DNA of 64,000 nucleotides from Kribbella jiaozuonensis. Its GTDB lineage: Bacteria; Actinomycetota; Actinomycetes; Propionibacteriales; Kribbellaceae. Location: assembly GCF_005233875.1 (NCBI RefSeq), contig NZ_SZPZ01000004.1, positions 1-64,000 on the forward strand. Direction: 5' to 3'. The translations under genes were made by a program, and so were the position numbers. Below, in pieces: positions 36,062-43,567 of the stretch (within the stretch, counting starts at the first letter, position 1; every line of letters starts with the position of its first letter). The notes beneath the pieces were generated by a model, which worked only from the letters and a program-made list of their open reading frames with translations, was not told the origin of the DNA and ran no database searches.

Positions 36062-36922
36062 TTGAGCATTCGATTGATTCCCCTGACGGATCCCGACTAT
36101 CGGCCGACCAGCCGCCGGATCGCCTGGCTGGCCGCGGAGGACGACGGTACGCCGGTCGGTTCGGCGTTCCTCCGGCTCGACAGCCGGAACAACTACTCGC
36201 AGCTGGGTGAGCTCGAGCTGACCGTGCATCCGGCCGAGCGCCGCCGCGGGATCGGGTCGCAGCTGCTCGACGCGGTCGTCGCCGGGGCGCGTGACCACGA
36301 CGTACGGACGCTGCTCGTCGATGTGAACGTCGGGTCGGTCGGTGACCAGTTCCTCCAGCATCACGGCTTCGAGATCGGGCTCACGCTGATCTATACGCGG
36401 CTCGACCTGTCCGAGTCGATTCCCGACGTACCGGCGGTTCCCGGGTACCGGTTGATCTCCTGGGAGGGCGTCGTACCGGATGACCTGGTGCAGACGTTCA
36501 CCGACGCGCGCACCGGGATGGACGATGCGCCCACCGGGTCGATCTCGATCGGCGCGGATGTGTGGGACGTCGAGCGGACGCGGCACGCCGCGCAGGTGAT
36601 CGCCCAACGCGGCGACCGTCTCTCCGTCGTCGCGGCCTTGGATGAGACCGGCCAGATCGTCGGCTTCACCGAGCTCGTCGTACCGGGCGACGGGAAGGGC
36701 GACGGGCAGCACTACGGCACCGCAGTACTCCCAGCCCACCGCGGCCGCGGCCTCGCCCTGTGGATGAAGGCCGCGCAGATCCACCAGACCAGGCACGACT
36801 TCCCCGACCTCGACGGCCTGCTCACCGACACCGTCGACACCAACACGCCCATGCGCCGAACCAACACCCACCTCGGCTATCGACCCGGGTACGAGGTCAA
36901 TCGCCGCAAGCTGGACCTCTGA
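36062..36922 (+). CDS. GNAT acetyltransferase with two GNAT domains
   Basis: 286 residues. The first GNAT unit (about 1-125) keeps an acetyl-CoA loop in VHPAERRRGIGSQLL. The second (about 135-285) has a loop in VLPAHRGRGLALWMKAA followed by TDTVDTNTPMRRTNTHLGY. The tandem layout is like mycothiol synthase and Eis-type enzymes, but this lacks features that would identify either. The substrate is unknown. The TTG start follows a TAGGTT box by 6 nt. It is divergent from the GntR gene and converges on the aminopeptidase gene. Confidence 0.88.
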   Translation: MSIRLIPLTDPDYRPTSRRIAWLAAEDDGTPVGSAFLRLDSRNNYSQLGELELTVHPAERRRGIGSQLLDAVVAGARDHDVRTLLVDVNVGSVGDQFLQHHGFEIGLTLIYTRLDLSESIPDVPAVPGYRLISWEGVVPDDLVQTFTDARTGMDDAPTGSISIGADVWDVERTRHAAQVIAQRGDRLSVVAALDETGQIVGFTELVVPGDGKGDGQHYGTAVLPAHRGRGLALWMKAAQIHQTRHDFPDLDGLLTDTVDTNTPMRRTNTHLGYRPGYEVNRRKLDL

Positions 36923-38701
36923 CTACTGGCCGAGGATCCTCTGGACGGCTGCGGTTGTGATCGGGTGGTAACCCGGACGGGCCTTCGCAAAGACTTCAGC
37001 GGCGAACGCCCGGTCGGTGCCGGCCAAGGCTTGGTAGACCGGGAGAACAAGCTTCATGCGGCCGACCTTGGTGAGGAACTCGGCCATCTCCGCGTATGCC
37101 GCCTCGTAGCTGCTCGCAGCGACGATCTGGTACCAGCGACGCGCGATCTCGCCGTTCGCCGTCCCGGTCAGACCGAACGCACGATCCAGCTGCTGCAACA
37201 GCAACGGGCTCAGTACGTCGGGCGCCGCGTCGAGGAAGCGCAGCCACTCCTGCGTCGTCCACTGCCCGGCGCCGTGCGGCAGCTCACCCGTCTTCAGCCA
37301 CAGGTCCCGGGCCTCGTCCACCACCTGGAACCGCGGCGACACCGCGCGCGCCGCGAACGCCGGGATGCCCGGCTCGTACAGCCAGGCCGCGAGCTCGTCG
37401 TCCGTCACCACATCCGGGTGCTCCGAGAGCAGGTGCTCCCGCAGGTGCTCGACGAAGTTGTCGGTGTTGATGCTGCGGAACGCGAACCGGTCGAAGTATC
37501 CGCGCAGGAACGGATCGAACACCTCGCGCGAGAACCGCTCCTCCAGCCAGGAAAGGAACCACGAGCCCTTGAGCGGCCCGGTCGACGTCTTCCCGTGGTA
37601 CTCCGAGCGGTGGTGCAGACCCGGCAGCTCGACAGCGAGCTCGGCCGGCGTCAGCGGGTCCAGCTTCACCACGGTCGCGTGCTGCTTGATCGCGGTCTCC
37701 ATCAGCGCGAACTCGGTCCCGTAGACAGCCTCGACGATCCGGTTCTCGACGTACGACGTGAAACCCTCGTTGAGCCAGATGTCGTCCCAGCTGTCCTGCG
37801 TGACCAGGTTGCCCGACCAGCTGTGCGCGAGCTCGTGTGCGATCACGCTGACCAGCGACTTGTCCCCGATCACCACGGTCGGCGTCGCGAACGTCATCCG
37901 CGGGTTCTCCATCCCGCCGTACGGGAACGAGGGCGGCAGCACGAGCAGGTCGTACCGGCCCCAGCGGTACGGGCCGAACAGCTCCTCGGTGACCCGCATC
38001 ATCTCTTCGGTGTCGGAGAACTCGGTCGCCGCCTGCCGCACCGTGGCCGGCTCCGCCCACACCCCGGACCGCTCACCGAGCGGCTCGAACACCAGGTCAC
38101 CCGCCGCGATCGCCAGCAGGTACGACGGGATCGGCTCGGGCATCACCACGTCGTACGAGCCGGTCCGGCGTGACGTCGTACCGTTGTCGGCACTCATCAG
38201 CACCATCAGCTCCGGCGGCGCGGTCACGTGCGCCGCGTAGCTGAACCGCACGCTCGGGGTGTCCTGCACCGGCACCCAGCTGCGGGCGTGGATCGCCTGC
38301 GACTGGCTGAACATGAACGGCATGACGCCGCCGGCCGTCATCGCCGGCTCGAGCCACTGCAGTCCGGTCGCGGTCGGCGCGGTCCGGTAGCTCACCTTGA
38401 CCCGCGGATGCTTCGACGTCCGGATCGTCAGCGCGGCGCCGAGCTCCTTGTCGGGCATGGCGAGGCTGTACTCGAGCGGCTCCCAGCCGTCGGCCGTCTG
38501 CCCCTCGACCCCCAGGACGGTGAGGTCTCGGGTGTCCAGGACGAGGCGGTCCCCGCTGTGCGACTCTGTGTCGGTCCAGGCGAGAGTGTGCGTGGCCGAA
38601 CCGGCCAGCACCTTCTCGTCGAAGTCGAGCGCGAGGTCGAGCTCGAGATGGGTGGTCCGAACCAGGGCAGGCTCGGCGTAGGAGTGGCGATCGTGCGTCA
38701 C
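36923..38701 (-). CDS. M1 family aminopeptidase (leukotriene-A4-hydrolase-like)
   Basis: 592 residues. Zinc motif HELAHSWSGNLV plus the downstream Glu in WLNEGFTSY, with the substrate motif GGMENP just before it. The layout, with a beta N-terminal domain, a catalytic domain and a helical C-terminal domain ending near ITTAAVQRIL, fits the aminopeptidase B/LTA4H branch. No signal peptide. The open frame runs on to 40213, but the GTG at 38701 is the true start: GGGGAG precedes it, a TACTGT box lies at 38731-38736, and homology to the family begins there. It removes N-terminal residues from peptides. Confidence 0.93.
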   Translation of the reverse strand: MTHDRHSYAEPALVRTTHLELDLALDFDEKVLAGSATHTLAWTDTESHSGDRLVLDTRDLTVLGVEGQTADGWEPLEYSLAMPDKELGAALTIRTSKHPRVKVSYRTAPTATGLQWLEPAMTAGGVMPFMFSQSQAIHARSWVPVQDTPSVRFSYAAHVTAPPELMVLMSADNGTTSRRTGSYDVVMPEPIPSYLLAIAAGDLVFEPLGERSGVWAEPATVRQAATEFSDTEEMMRVTEELFGPYRWGRYDLLVLPPSFPYGGMENPRMTFATPTVVIGDKSLVSVIAHELAHSWSGNLVTQDSWDDIWLNEGFTSYVENRIVEAVYGTEFALMETAIKQHATVVKLDPLTPAELAVELPGLHHRSEYHGKTSTGPLKGSWFLSWLEERFSREVFDPFLRGYFDRFAFRSINTDNFVEHLREHLLSEHPDVVTDDELAAWLYEPGIPAFAARAVSPRFQVVDEARDLWLKTGELPHGAGQWTTQEWLRFLDAAPDVLSPLLLQQLDRAFGLTGTANGEIARRWYQIVAASSYEAAYAEMAEFLTKVGRMKLVLPVYQALAGTDRAFAAEVFAKARPGYHPITTAAVQRILGQ

Positions 38702-38854
38702 GGAAGCTCCCCGAGTGAGGCGTCCGGGGAACAGTACCCAGGTCCCGGCCCGATCGGTCGTCCGATCTGAGCCAGCCGCACCAACGTGCCAAAACCATGG
38801 TTCGGTCCTGACACCAGTTGCAAGAATGGGGGTGCCACCTAGCAGACTGTGACC

Positions 38855-40411
38855 ATGATGACCCAGGGAAGTCCGGATCTGGTGCTGAAAAGGCGCCCGT
38901 TCGGATCCTGGCTGCTCGGCCCGGCCGACCAGAGCACGCGGCGGCTGCGGGTCCGCCTGCAGATCCTGATGACCACGTTCTCGATCGGCACCAACCTGAT
39001 CGGGGCCCTGGTCGTGTTCGTCCTCGCGGTCTACGTGCTGCCCGGCCCGTCGCTGATCGATCGGCTCCAGCTCGCCGACGCGATCATCATCCCGGCGTAC
39101 TTCGTCCTCGCGATCGCGGTCGGATGCGTCTGGAGCATGCGGCTGACCCGTCGAGTGACGCGCTGGGTGGAGCTTGAGCGACCGGCCACGCGCCGGGAGC
39201 AGATCGCCACGTTGCAGCTGCCGCTGCGGCTCACGCTCATCGAGGTGCTGCTCTGGCTGGTCGCCGCGGTGATCTTCACCGTGATGACAGTGATCATGCA
39301 GCCGGAGAATGCGCTCCGCGTCGCCCTCACGGTCATCGACGGTGCGATCATCACCTGCTCGGTGTCGTACCTGCTGACCGAGTTCGCGCTCCGCCCGGTC
39401 GCGGCGCGAGCGCTGGCCGACTCGTCGCCGCCGCGACGGCTGCTCGCAGCTGGCTTGAAGGCGCGGACGGTGTTCTTCTGGGCGGTCGGCTCCGCCGTAC
39501 CGGTGGCCGGGCTGATGCTGGCCGCCGTACTCGCGCTGATCGAGGGCGATGTCACCTCGACCCGGTTGTCGGTCGTGATCCTTGCCTTGGGCATCGTGGC
39601 GCTCGGCAACGGCTGGCTGCTGACGATGCTGTCGGCGAAGTCGGTCGTGGCCCCGGTCCGGTCGGTGCGGGACGCGTTGAGTCTGATCGGTGAAGGGCGG
39701 CTCGACGTGAGCATCCCGGTCTTCGACGGCACCGAGCTGGGTTCGCTGCAGGCCGGGTTCAACCGGATGGCCGAAGGCCTGCGGGATCGCGAGCGGATCC
39801 GCGACGTCTTCGGCCGGTACGTCGGACCCGGGGTCGTCCAGGAGGCGCTCAGTAGCGACCGGCTCGGCGGCGAGGAGCGGTACGTCGCGGTGCTGTTCGT
39901 CGACCTGGTCGGGTCGACCGAGCTGGCGATGAACCGCGCGCCGACCGAGGTCGTGCAGCTGCTCAACCGGTTCTTCGCGATCGTGGTCGACGAGGTGGAC
40001 CGGCAGGGCGGGTTCGTGAACAAGTTCGCCGGCGATGCGGCGCTGGCGATCTTCGGGGCGCCGGCCGAGCTGGCGGATCCGGCCGGCAGCGCGTTGTGCG
40101 CCGGGCGCGAGCTGGCCCGTCGGCTGGACGAGGAGTTGCCGGAGGCAATCGCCGGGATCGGCGTGACGGCCGGGATCGTGGTCGCCGGCACGGTCGGCGA
40201 CGTACGGCGGCACGAGTACACCGTGATCGGCGATCCGGTGAACGAGGCAGCGCGGCTGAGCGAGCTGGCGAAGGCTGCGCCGGGCCGGTTGATCGCCTCG
40301 ATGGCCGCGGTCGAGCAGTCAGCGCCGGCGGAGGCCGATCAGTGGCGGACCACCGAGCAGATCACGGTGCGGGGACGGTCGGCGCCGACCCGGCTGGCTG
40401 TCCCTGATTGA
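38855..40411 (+). CDS. Membrane-bound class III adenylate/guanylate cyclase
   Basis: About 518 residues. Six predicted membrane segments in the first ~260 residues are followed by a HAMP linker (SAKSVVAPVRSVRDALSLI) and a class III cyclase domain with metal Asp residues in VLFVDLVGSTEL and NKFAGDAALAIFG. It makes cyclic nucleotide in response to an unknown membrane or periplasmic signal. The start is uncertain among GTG 38849, ATG 38855 and ATG 38858; no ribosome site is clear. It overlaps the convergent MerR gene by 50 bp. Confidence 0.9.
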   Translation: MMTQGSPDLVLKRRPFGSWLLGPADQSTRRLRVRLQILMTTFSIGTNLIGALVVFVLAVYVLPGPSLIDRLQLADAIIIPAYFVLAIAVGCVWSMRLTRRVTRWVELERPATRREQIATLQLPLRLTLIEVLLWLVAAVIFTVMTVIMQPENALRVALTVIDGAIITCSVSYLLTEFALRPVAARALADSSPPRRLLAAGLKARTVFFWAVGSAVPVAGLMLAAVLALIEGDVTSTRLSVVILALGIVALGNGWLLTMLSAKSVVAPVRSVRDALSLIGEGRLDVSIPVFDGTELGSLQAGFNRMAEGLRDRERIRDVFGRYVGPGVVQEALSSDRLGGEERYVAVLFVDLVGSTELAMNRAPTEVVQLLNRFFAIVVDEVDRQGGFVNKFAGDAALAIFGAPAELADPAGSALCAGRELARRLDEELPEAIAGIGVTAGIVVAGTVGDVRRHEYTVIGDPVNEAARLSELAKAAPGRLIASMAAVEQSAPAEADQWRTTEQITVRGRSAPTRLAVPD

Positions 40412-41090
40412 TCAGTTGATGCAGCAGCGCAGTGCCGGACAGCATCGCCTTGGTTTGGCGGTCGTGGGCTGCTCGGCGCTCGGCGATCGCGGTCCGCAGG
40501 GCGTCGGTACTGCCGGTCCTCCGTAAGCCGTCGAGGACCGGCTTGATCTGCTCGAAGTAGTACCGGCCTTGGCGGAGCATGTGGATGATCCGTGCATCGC
40601 GAACCTGCTCGGGGCCGTATCTGCGGTACTTGGTGCCAGGCTCTCGCGCGGGCGCCAGCAGACCGGCCGCCTCCCAGACCCGGAGCGCCGAGGTACGGAT
40701 GCCGAGGCGGTGCGCCAGTTCTCCGACGAGCAGGGACGGACCGGTGAGTTCGTCCACGTTCTCGGCAGCCAGCGCGGCGAGGGCCTCACTCGCGGCGTCG
40801 GTCGCGAGTCGCTGCTCGTGCAGCGCGGCGTGGGCTGCGTCGACCAATCTGTAGGCATGCGGTTCGTCGCCGTCGTGGACTGCGCGCATGATCTCGGTCG
40901 CGGTCTCCGCACCGAAGCCGGGTGCGAGCGCGCGATACGTGAGCAGCGCCGACACATGCTCCGGTCCGTACTGCCGGTACCCGGTGTCGGACCGCGGCGC
41001 CGGTGGCAGGATCCCGGCTGCCTCGTAGTTGCGGACGAGCTGCGTCGACACCCCGGCCCGGCGCGCCAAGTCAACCGGCCGGAGCCCCAT
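40362..41090 (-). CDS. Tandem MerR regulator (two HTH domains in one chain)
   Basis: 242 residues with two MerR-type winged helices. The first is at 1-70 (PVDLARRAGVSTQLVRNYEA), the second at about 120-190 (GELAHRLGIRTSALRVWEAA), each followed by a helical stretch. Actinobacterial regulators with this duplicated layout (TioE-like) are known. Having two DNA-binding units per chain may allow monomeric binding to a pseudo-palindrome. It lies 3 nt downstream of the SDR gene, so it is probably cotranscribed with it. Its 3' end overlaps the cyclase gene. Confidence 0.88.
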   Translation of the reverse strand: MGLRPVDLARRAGVSTQLVRNYEAAGILPPAPRSDTGYRQYGPEHVSALLTYRALAPGFGAETATEIMRAVHDGDEPHAYRLVDAAHAALHEQRLATDAASEALAALAAENVDELTGPSLLVGELAHRLGIRTSALRVWEAAGLLAPAREPGTKYRRYGPEQVRDARIIHMLRQGRYYFEQIKPVLDGLRRTGSTDALRTAIAERRAAHDRQTKAMLSGTALLHQLINQGQPAGSAPTVPAP

Positions 41091-41093
41091 GGC

Positions 41094-41837
41094 TCACCGG
41101 CCGCCGGAGACGTCGACCGTCGTTCCGGTCATATACGACGAGCGCTCCGAGGCGAGGAACGCGATCACCTCCGCGACCTCCTCCGCCTTGCCGGGACGGG
41201 CCAGCGGAGGTGTCGCACCGAGTCGATCCAACCGCCCCGCCTCATGGATGTCGGTCTCGATCAGGCCGGGACGCACGCCCAGCACGCGAATGCCTTCCTT
41301 CGCGACCTCGTTGCCCAGGCCGGTCGTCAGAGCGTCGACCGCGGCCTTGCTCGCGGCGTAGTCGACGTACTCGCCGGCCGATCCGAGCATCGCTGCGCGG
41401 GACGAGACGTTGACGATCACTCCCCCGGCGCCGCCGTACGCCGTGGACATCCGACGGACCGCCGCGCCCGCGACGAGGAACGCGCTGATCGAGTTGATCC
41501 GGAACACCCGGTCGAGGCGCTCAGCGTCGTACTCCGCGACGCGGCCGCCGGGCGACACGACGCCGGCGTTGTTGATCACCGCACCGATCGGACCGAGCTC
41601 GGCGGTCACGGTGTCGAAGAGTCGCTCGATCTGATCCGCCTCGACGACATCGGCCTGTACGGCCATCGCGCGCCGGCCGAGCTCCTCGCACGCCTTCACG
41701 ACCCGGGCGGCCTCGTCGGCCTGCGTTCGGTAGTTGACGCCGACGTCCCAGCCGTCGGCTGCGAGGGCAACTGACGCAGCCGCGCCGATTCCGCGACTCC
41801 CACCGGTGACCAGCACGACTCCACGTCCGTCAGTCAT
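41094..41837 (-). CDS. Short-chain dehydrogenase/reductase
   Basis: 247 residues, a classical SDR similar to 3-oxoacyl-ACP reductases. The nucleotide loop is TGGSRGIG near residue 11, NNAG is near 89, and the catalytic Ser and YAASK follow (VSSRAAM, VDYAASK). The substrate is unknown. It precedes the tandem MerR gene by 3 nt, so enzyme and regulator form a pair. Confidence 0.92.
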   Translation of the reverse strand: MTDGRGVVLVTGGSRGIGAAASVALAADGWDVGVNYRTQADEAARVVKACEELGRRAMAVQADVVEADQIERLFDTVTAELGPIGAVINNAGVVSPGGRVAEYDAERLDRVFRINSISAFLVAGAAVRRMSTAYGGAGGVIVNVSSRAAMLGSAGEYVDYAASKAAVDALTTGLGNEVAKEGIRVLGVRPGLIETDIHEAGRLDRLGATPPLARPGKAEEVAEVIAFLASERSSYMTGTTVDVSGGR

Positions 41838-41885
41838 GCGTCCTACTCTGTCACGGAGCCGGCATCTGTCACGGAGCTGCCGCCG

Positions 41886-42677
41886 TCACGCAGGCGGCCG
41901 GGCGAACTGGAGCTGGGTCTCGGTGTCCTCGAATCCGACCGAGCGATAGATGCGGACCGCGAGGTAGTCCGGATCCGCGACCATCACCAGCGTCCGCGCA
42001 CCGCCCTCGGTCAGCCCGTACGTCGACACGTGGTGGACGAGCGTTCCGGCCAGACCACGACCGCGGTCCTCGGGCGACGTCTGCACGGTCTGGAACCGCG
42101 CAACGCCCTTGCCGTCGAACATCAACCCCATCGAGCTCTGCAGCCGATCACCCTCGAACGCACCGAACCACTTCCCGTGGCCGGCAGCGACCAGCTCACG
42201 CTGCGTCGCCTGCTTGCGCCGGGTGAAGTCCTCGTACGCGGCGTCGACCGTCATGTCCGCGGTGGCGAGGCTCAGGTTGAACAGCTGCGCCCAGTCGTCG
42301 TCGCTGTCCAGGAACCGGTACGTCGACTCGGTGTTCGGCCGCGGCGGCGGGACGACCCGGTCGGCGGTCATCACCACGCTCCGGTCGATCGTGAGACCGG
42401 CGGCCTTCACCTCGTCCTCGGCGCCGATCTCGCCGTCCACGCTGTCGATGCCGAGGGCAACATGTTCCGCGTCCGGGAACTCACGGCGGAAGTCGTCGAC
42501 GCGGATCTTGGCGTCGTCCGGCGCGAACGGCGTGCGGTACAGCAGGAAGTTCCCCCACCAGAAGCCGGGATTGGCCGGCGTCCGCACGACGACGTACTCG
42601 CCGGTGTCGCGGAAGATGCTTCCGCCCAGCTCCAGCAGCAACAGGTCGGTGCGGTAGCCCAGGCTCGTGATGTCCAC
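41886..42677 (-). CDS. GNAT family N-acetyltransferase
   Basis: 263 residues. The acetyl-CoA-binding region is TSPEDRGRGLAGTLVHHV near residue 210, followed by VADPDYLAVRIYRSVGFE. The N-terminal ~120 residues are a degenerate first GNAT-like part. The GTG start at 42677 is used; the ribosome site is weak. It is divergent from the ArsR-SRPBCC gene with a 107-bp shared control region, but the operators there are placed for the other gene. Confidence 0.85.
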   Translation of the reverse strand: MDITSLGYRTDLLLLELGGSIFRDTGEYVVVRTPANPGFWWGNFLLYRTPFAPDDAKIRVDDFRREFPDAEHVALGIDSVDGEIGAEDEVKAAGLTIDRSVVMTADRVVPPPRPNTESTYRFLDSDDDWAQLFNLSLATADMTVDAAYEDFTRRKQATQRELVAAGHGKWFGAFEGDRLQSSMGLMFDGKGVARFQTVQTSPEDRGRGLAGTLVHHVSTYGLTEGGARTLVMVADPDYLAVRIYRSVGFEDTETQLQFARPPA

Positions 42678-42712
42678 CCATCCATCCTCACTGCTGCGTC
42701 AATCGAGTTCCC

Positions 42713-42764
42713 TTGACATGCAGCCATTCGGCTGCCTATCTTTGTCACGCAGCCAGACGGCTGC
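42713..42764 (+). promoter_or_regulatory. ArsR-SRPBCC promoter with two identical-type operators
   Basis: TTGACA (42713-42718), 18 bp and TATCTT (42737-42742) make a strong promoter. The spacer holds GCAGCC-N4-GGCTGC (42720-42735), and the same palindrome recurs at 42749-42764 over the expected transcription start. Two sites at a 29-bp repeat are well placed for cooperative autorepression by the ArsR domain of the downstream gene. Confidence 0.8.
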
Positions 42765-42784
42765 ATGATCAATCGGGAGGCGGA

Positions 42785-43567
42785 ATGGACGACGAGGTGT
42801 TCCGTGCGCTGGCCGACCCGAGCCGGCGGCAGCTGCTCGACATGCTCAACGCCCGTAACGGCCAGACCCTGCGCGAGCTCTGCGCCGGACTGGAGATGGC
42901 GCGGCAGTCGGTCAGCAAGCACCTCGCGATCCTGGAGACCGCGAACCTCGTCACCACGATGTGGCGCGGGCGCGAGAAGCTCCACTACCTCAACGCCGAG
43001 CCGATCAACGCGATCGCCGACCGCTGGATCACCCAGTACGACCGACGGCGGGCGCAGCTGTTCGCCGATCTCAAGACGGCTTTGGAGGCCGAACCCATGA
43101 GCGACAACGACTTCGTCTACACGACCTACATCAAGACCACGCCGGAGCGGCTCTGGCAGGCGCTGACCGAGCCGAAGTTCACCGCGCAGTACTGGAACCT
43201 GTCCCACGAGACCGACTGGAAGCCCGGCTCCGAGATGGTCTGGCACATGGGCGACGTCTCGATGACCGGCCCGGGGCAGGTCGTGCTCGAGCACACGCCG
43301 TACACCCGGTTGTCGTATGCCTGGCACCACATCACGCCGGAGTTCGCCAAGGCCGTCGAACTGCCGGCCGACGTGTACGAGCAGATCAGCCGCGAGCCGC
43401 TGTCGACCGCGACGTTCGAGCTGGAGCCGGTGGACGACAAGGTGAAGCTGACCGTCGTCCACAGCGGCTTCGAGCCCGACAGCGTGCTGCGAACCATGAT
43501 TCAGGACGGCTGGCCGGCAGTCATCTCCGACCTGAAGTCCTTCTTGGAACTCGCCCCCGTCCGTTGA
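42785..43567 (+). CDS. ArsR helix-turn-helix fused to an SRPBCC (AHSA1) domain
   Basis: 260 residues. Residues 1-100 are an ArsR-type winged helix (EVFRALADPSRRQLLDML, MARQSVSKHLAIL); residues 108-260 are an SRPBCC ligand-binding domain of the AHSA1 kind. It is likely a one-component sensor that binds a hydrophobic ligand and releases its own promoter. The ATG at 42785 follows GGGAGGCGG. An internal ATG (residue 105, base 43097) has its own GGAGG 8 nt upstream, so the SRPBCC part may also be made alone. Confidence 0.9.
   Translation: MDDEVFRALADPSRRQLLDMLNARNGQTLRELCAGLEMARQSVSKHLAILETANLVTTMWRGREKLHYLNAEPINAIADRWITQYDRRRAQLFADLKTALEAEPMSDNDFVYTTYIKTTPERLWQALTEPKFTAQYWNLSHETDWKPGSEMVWHMGDVSMTGPGQVVLEHTPYTRLSYAWHHITPEFAKAVELPADVYEQISREPLSTATFELEPVDDKVKLTVVHSGFEPDSVLRTMIQDGWPAVISDLKSFLELAPVR

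Noticed and set aside
38702..40213. N-terminal extension of about 500 residues on the M1 aminopeptidase frame.
   Set aside because: It is antisense to the adenylate cyclase gene. The aminopeptidase family start is at 38701 with a ribosome site and -10 box.
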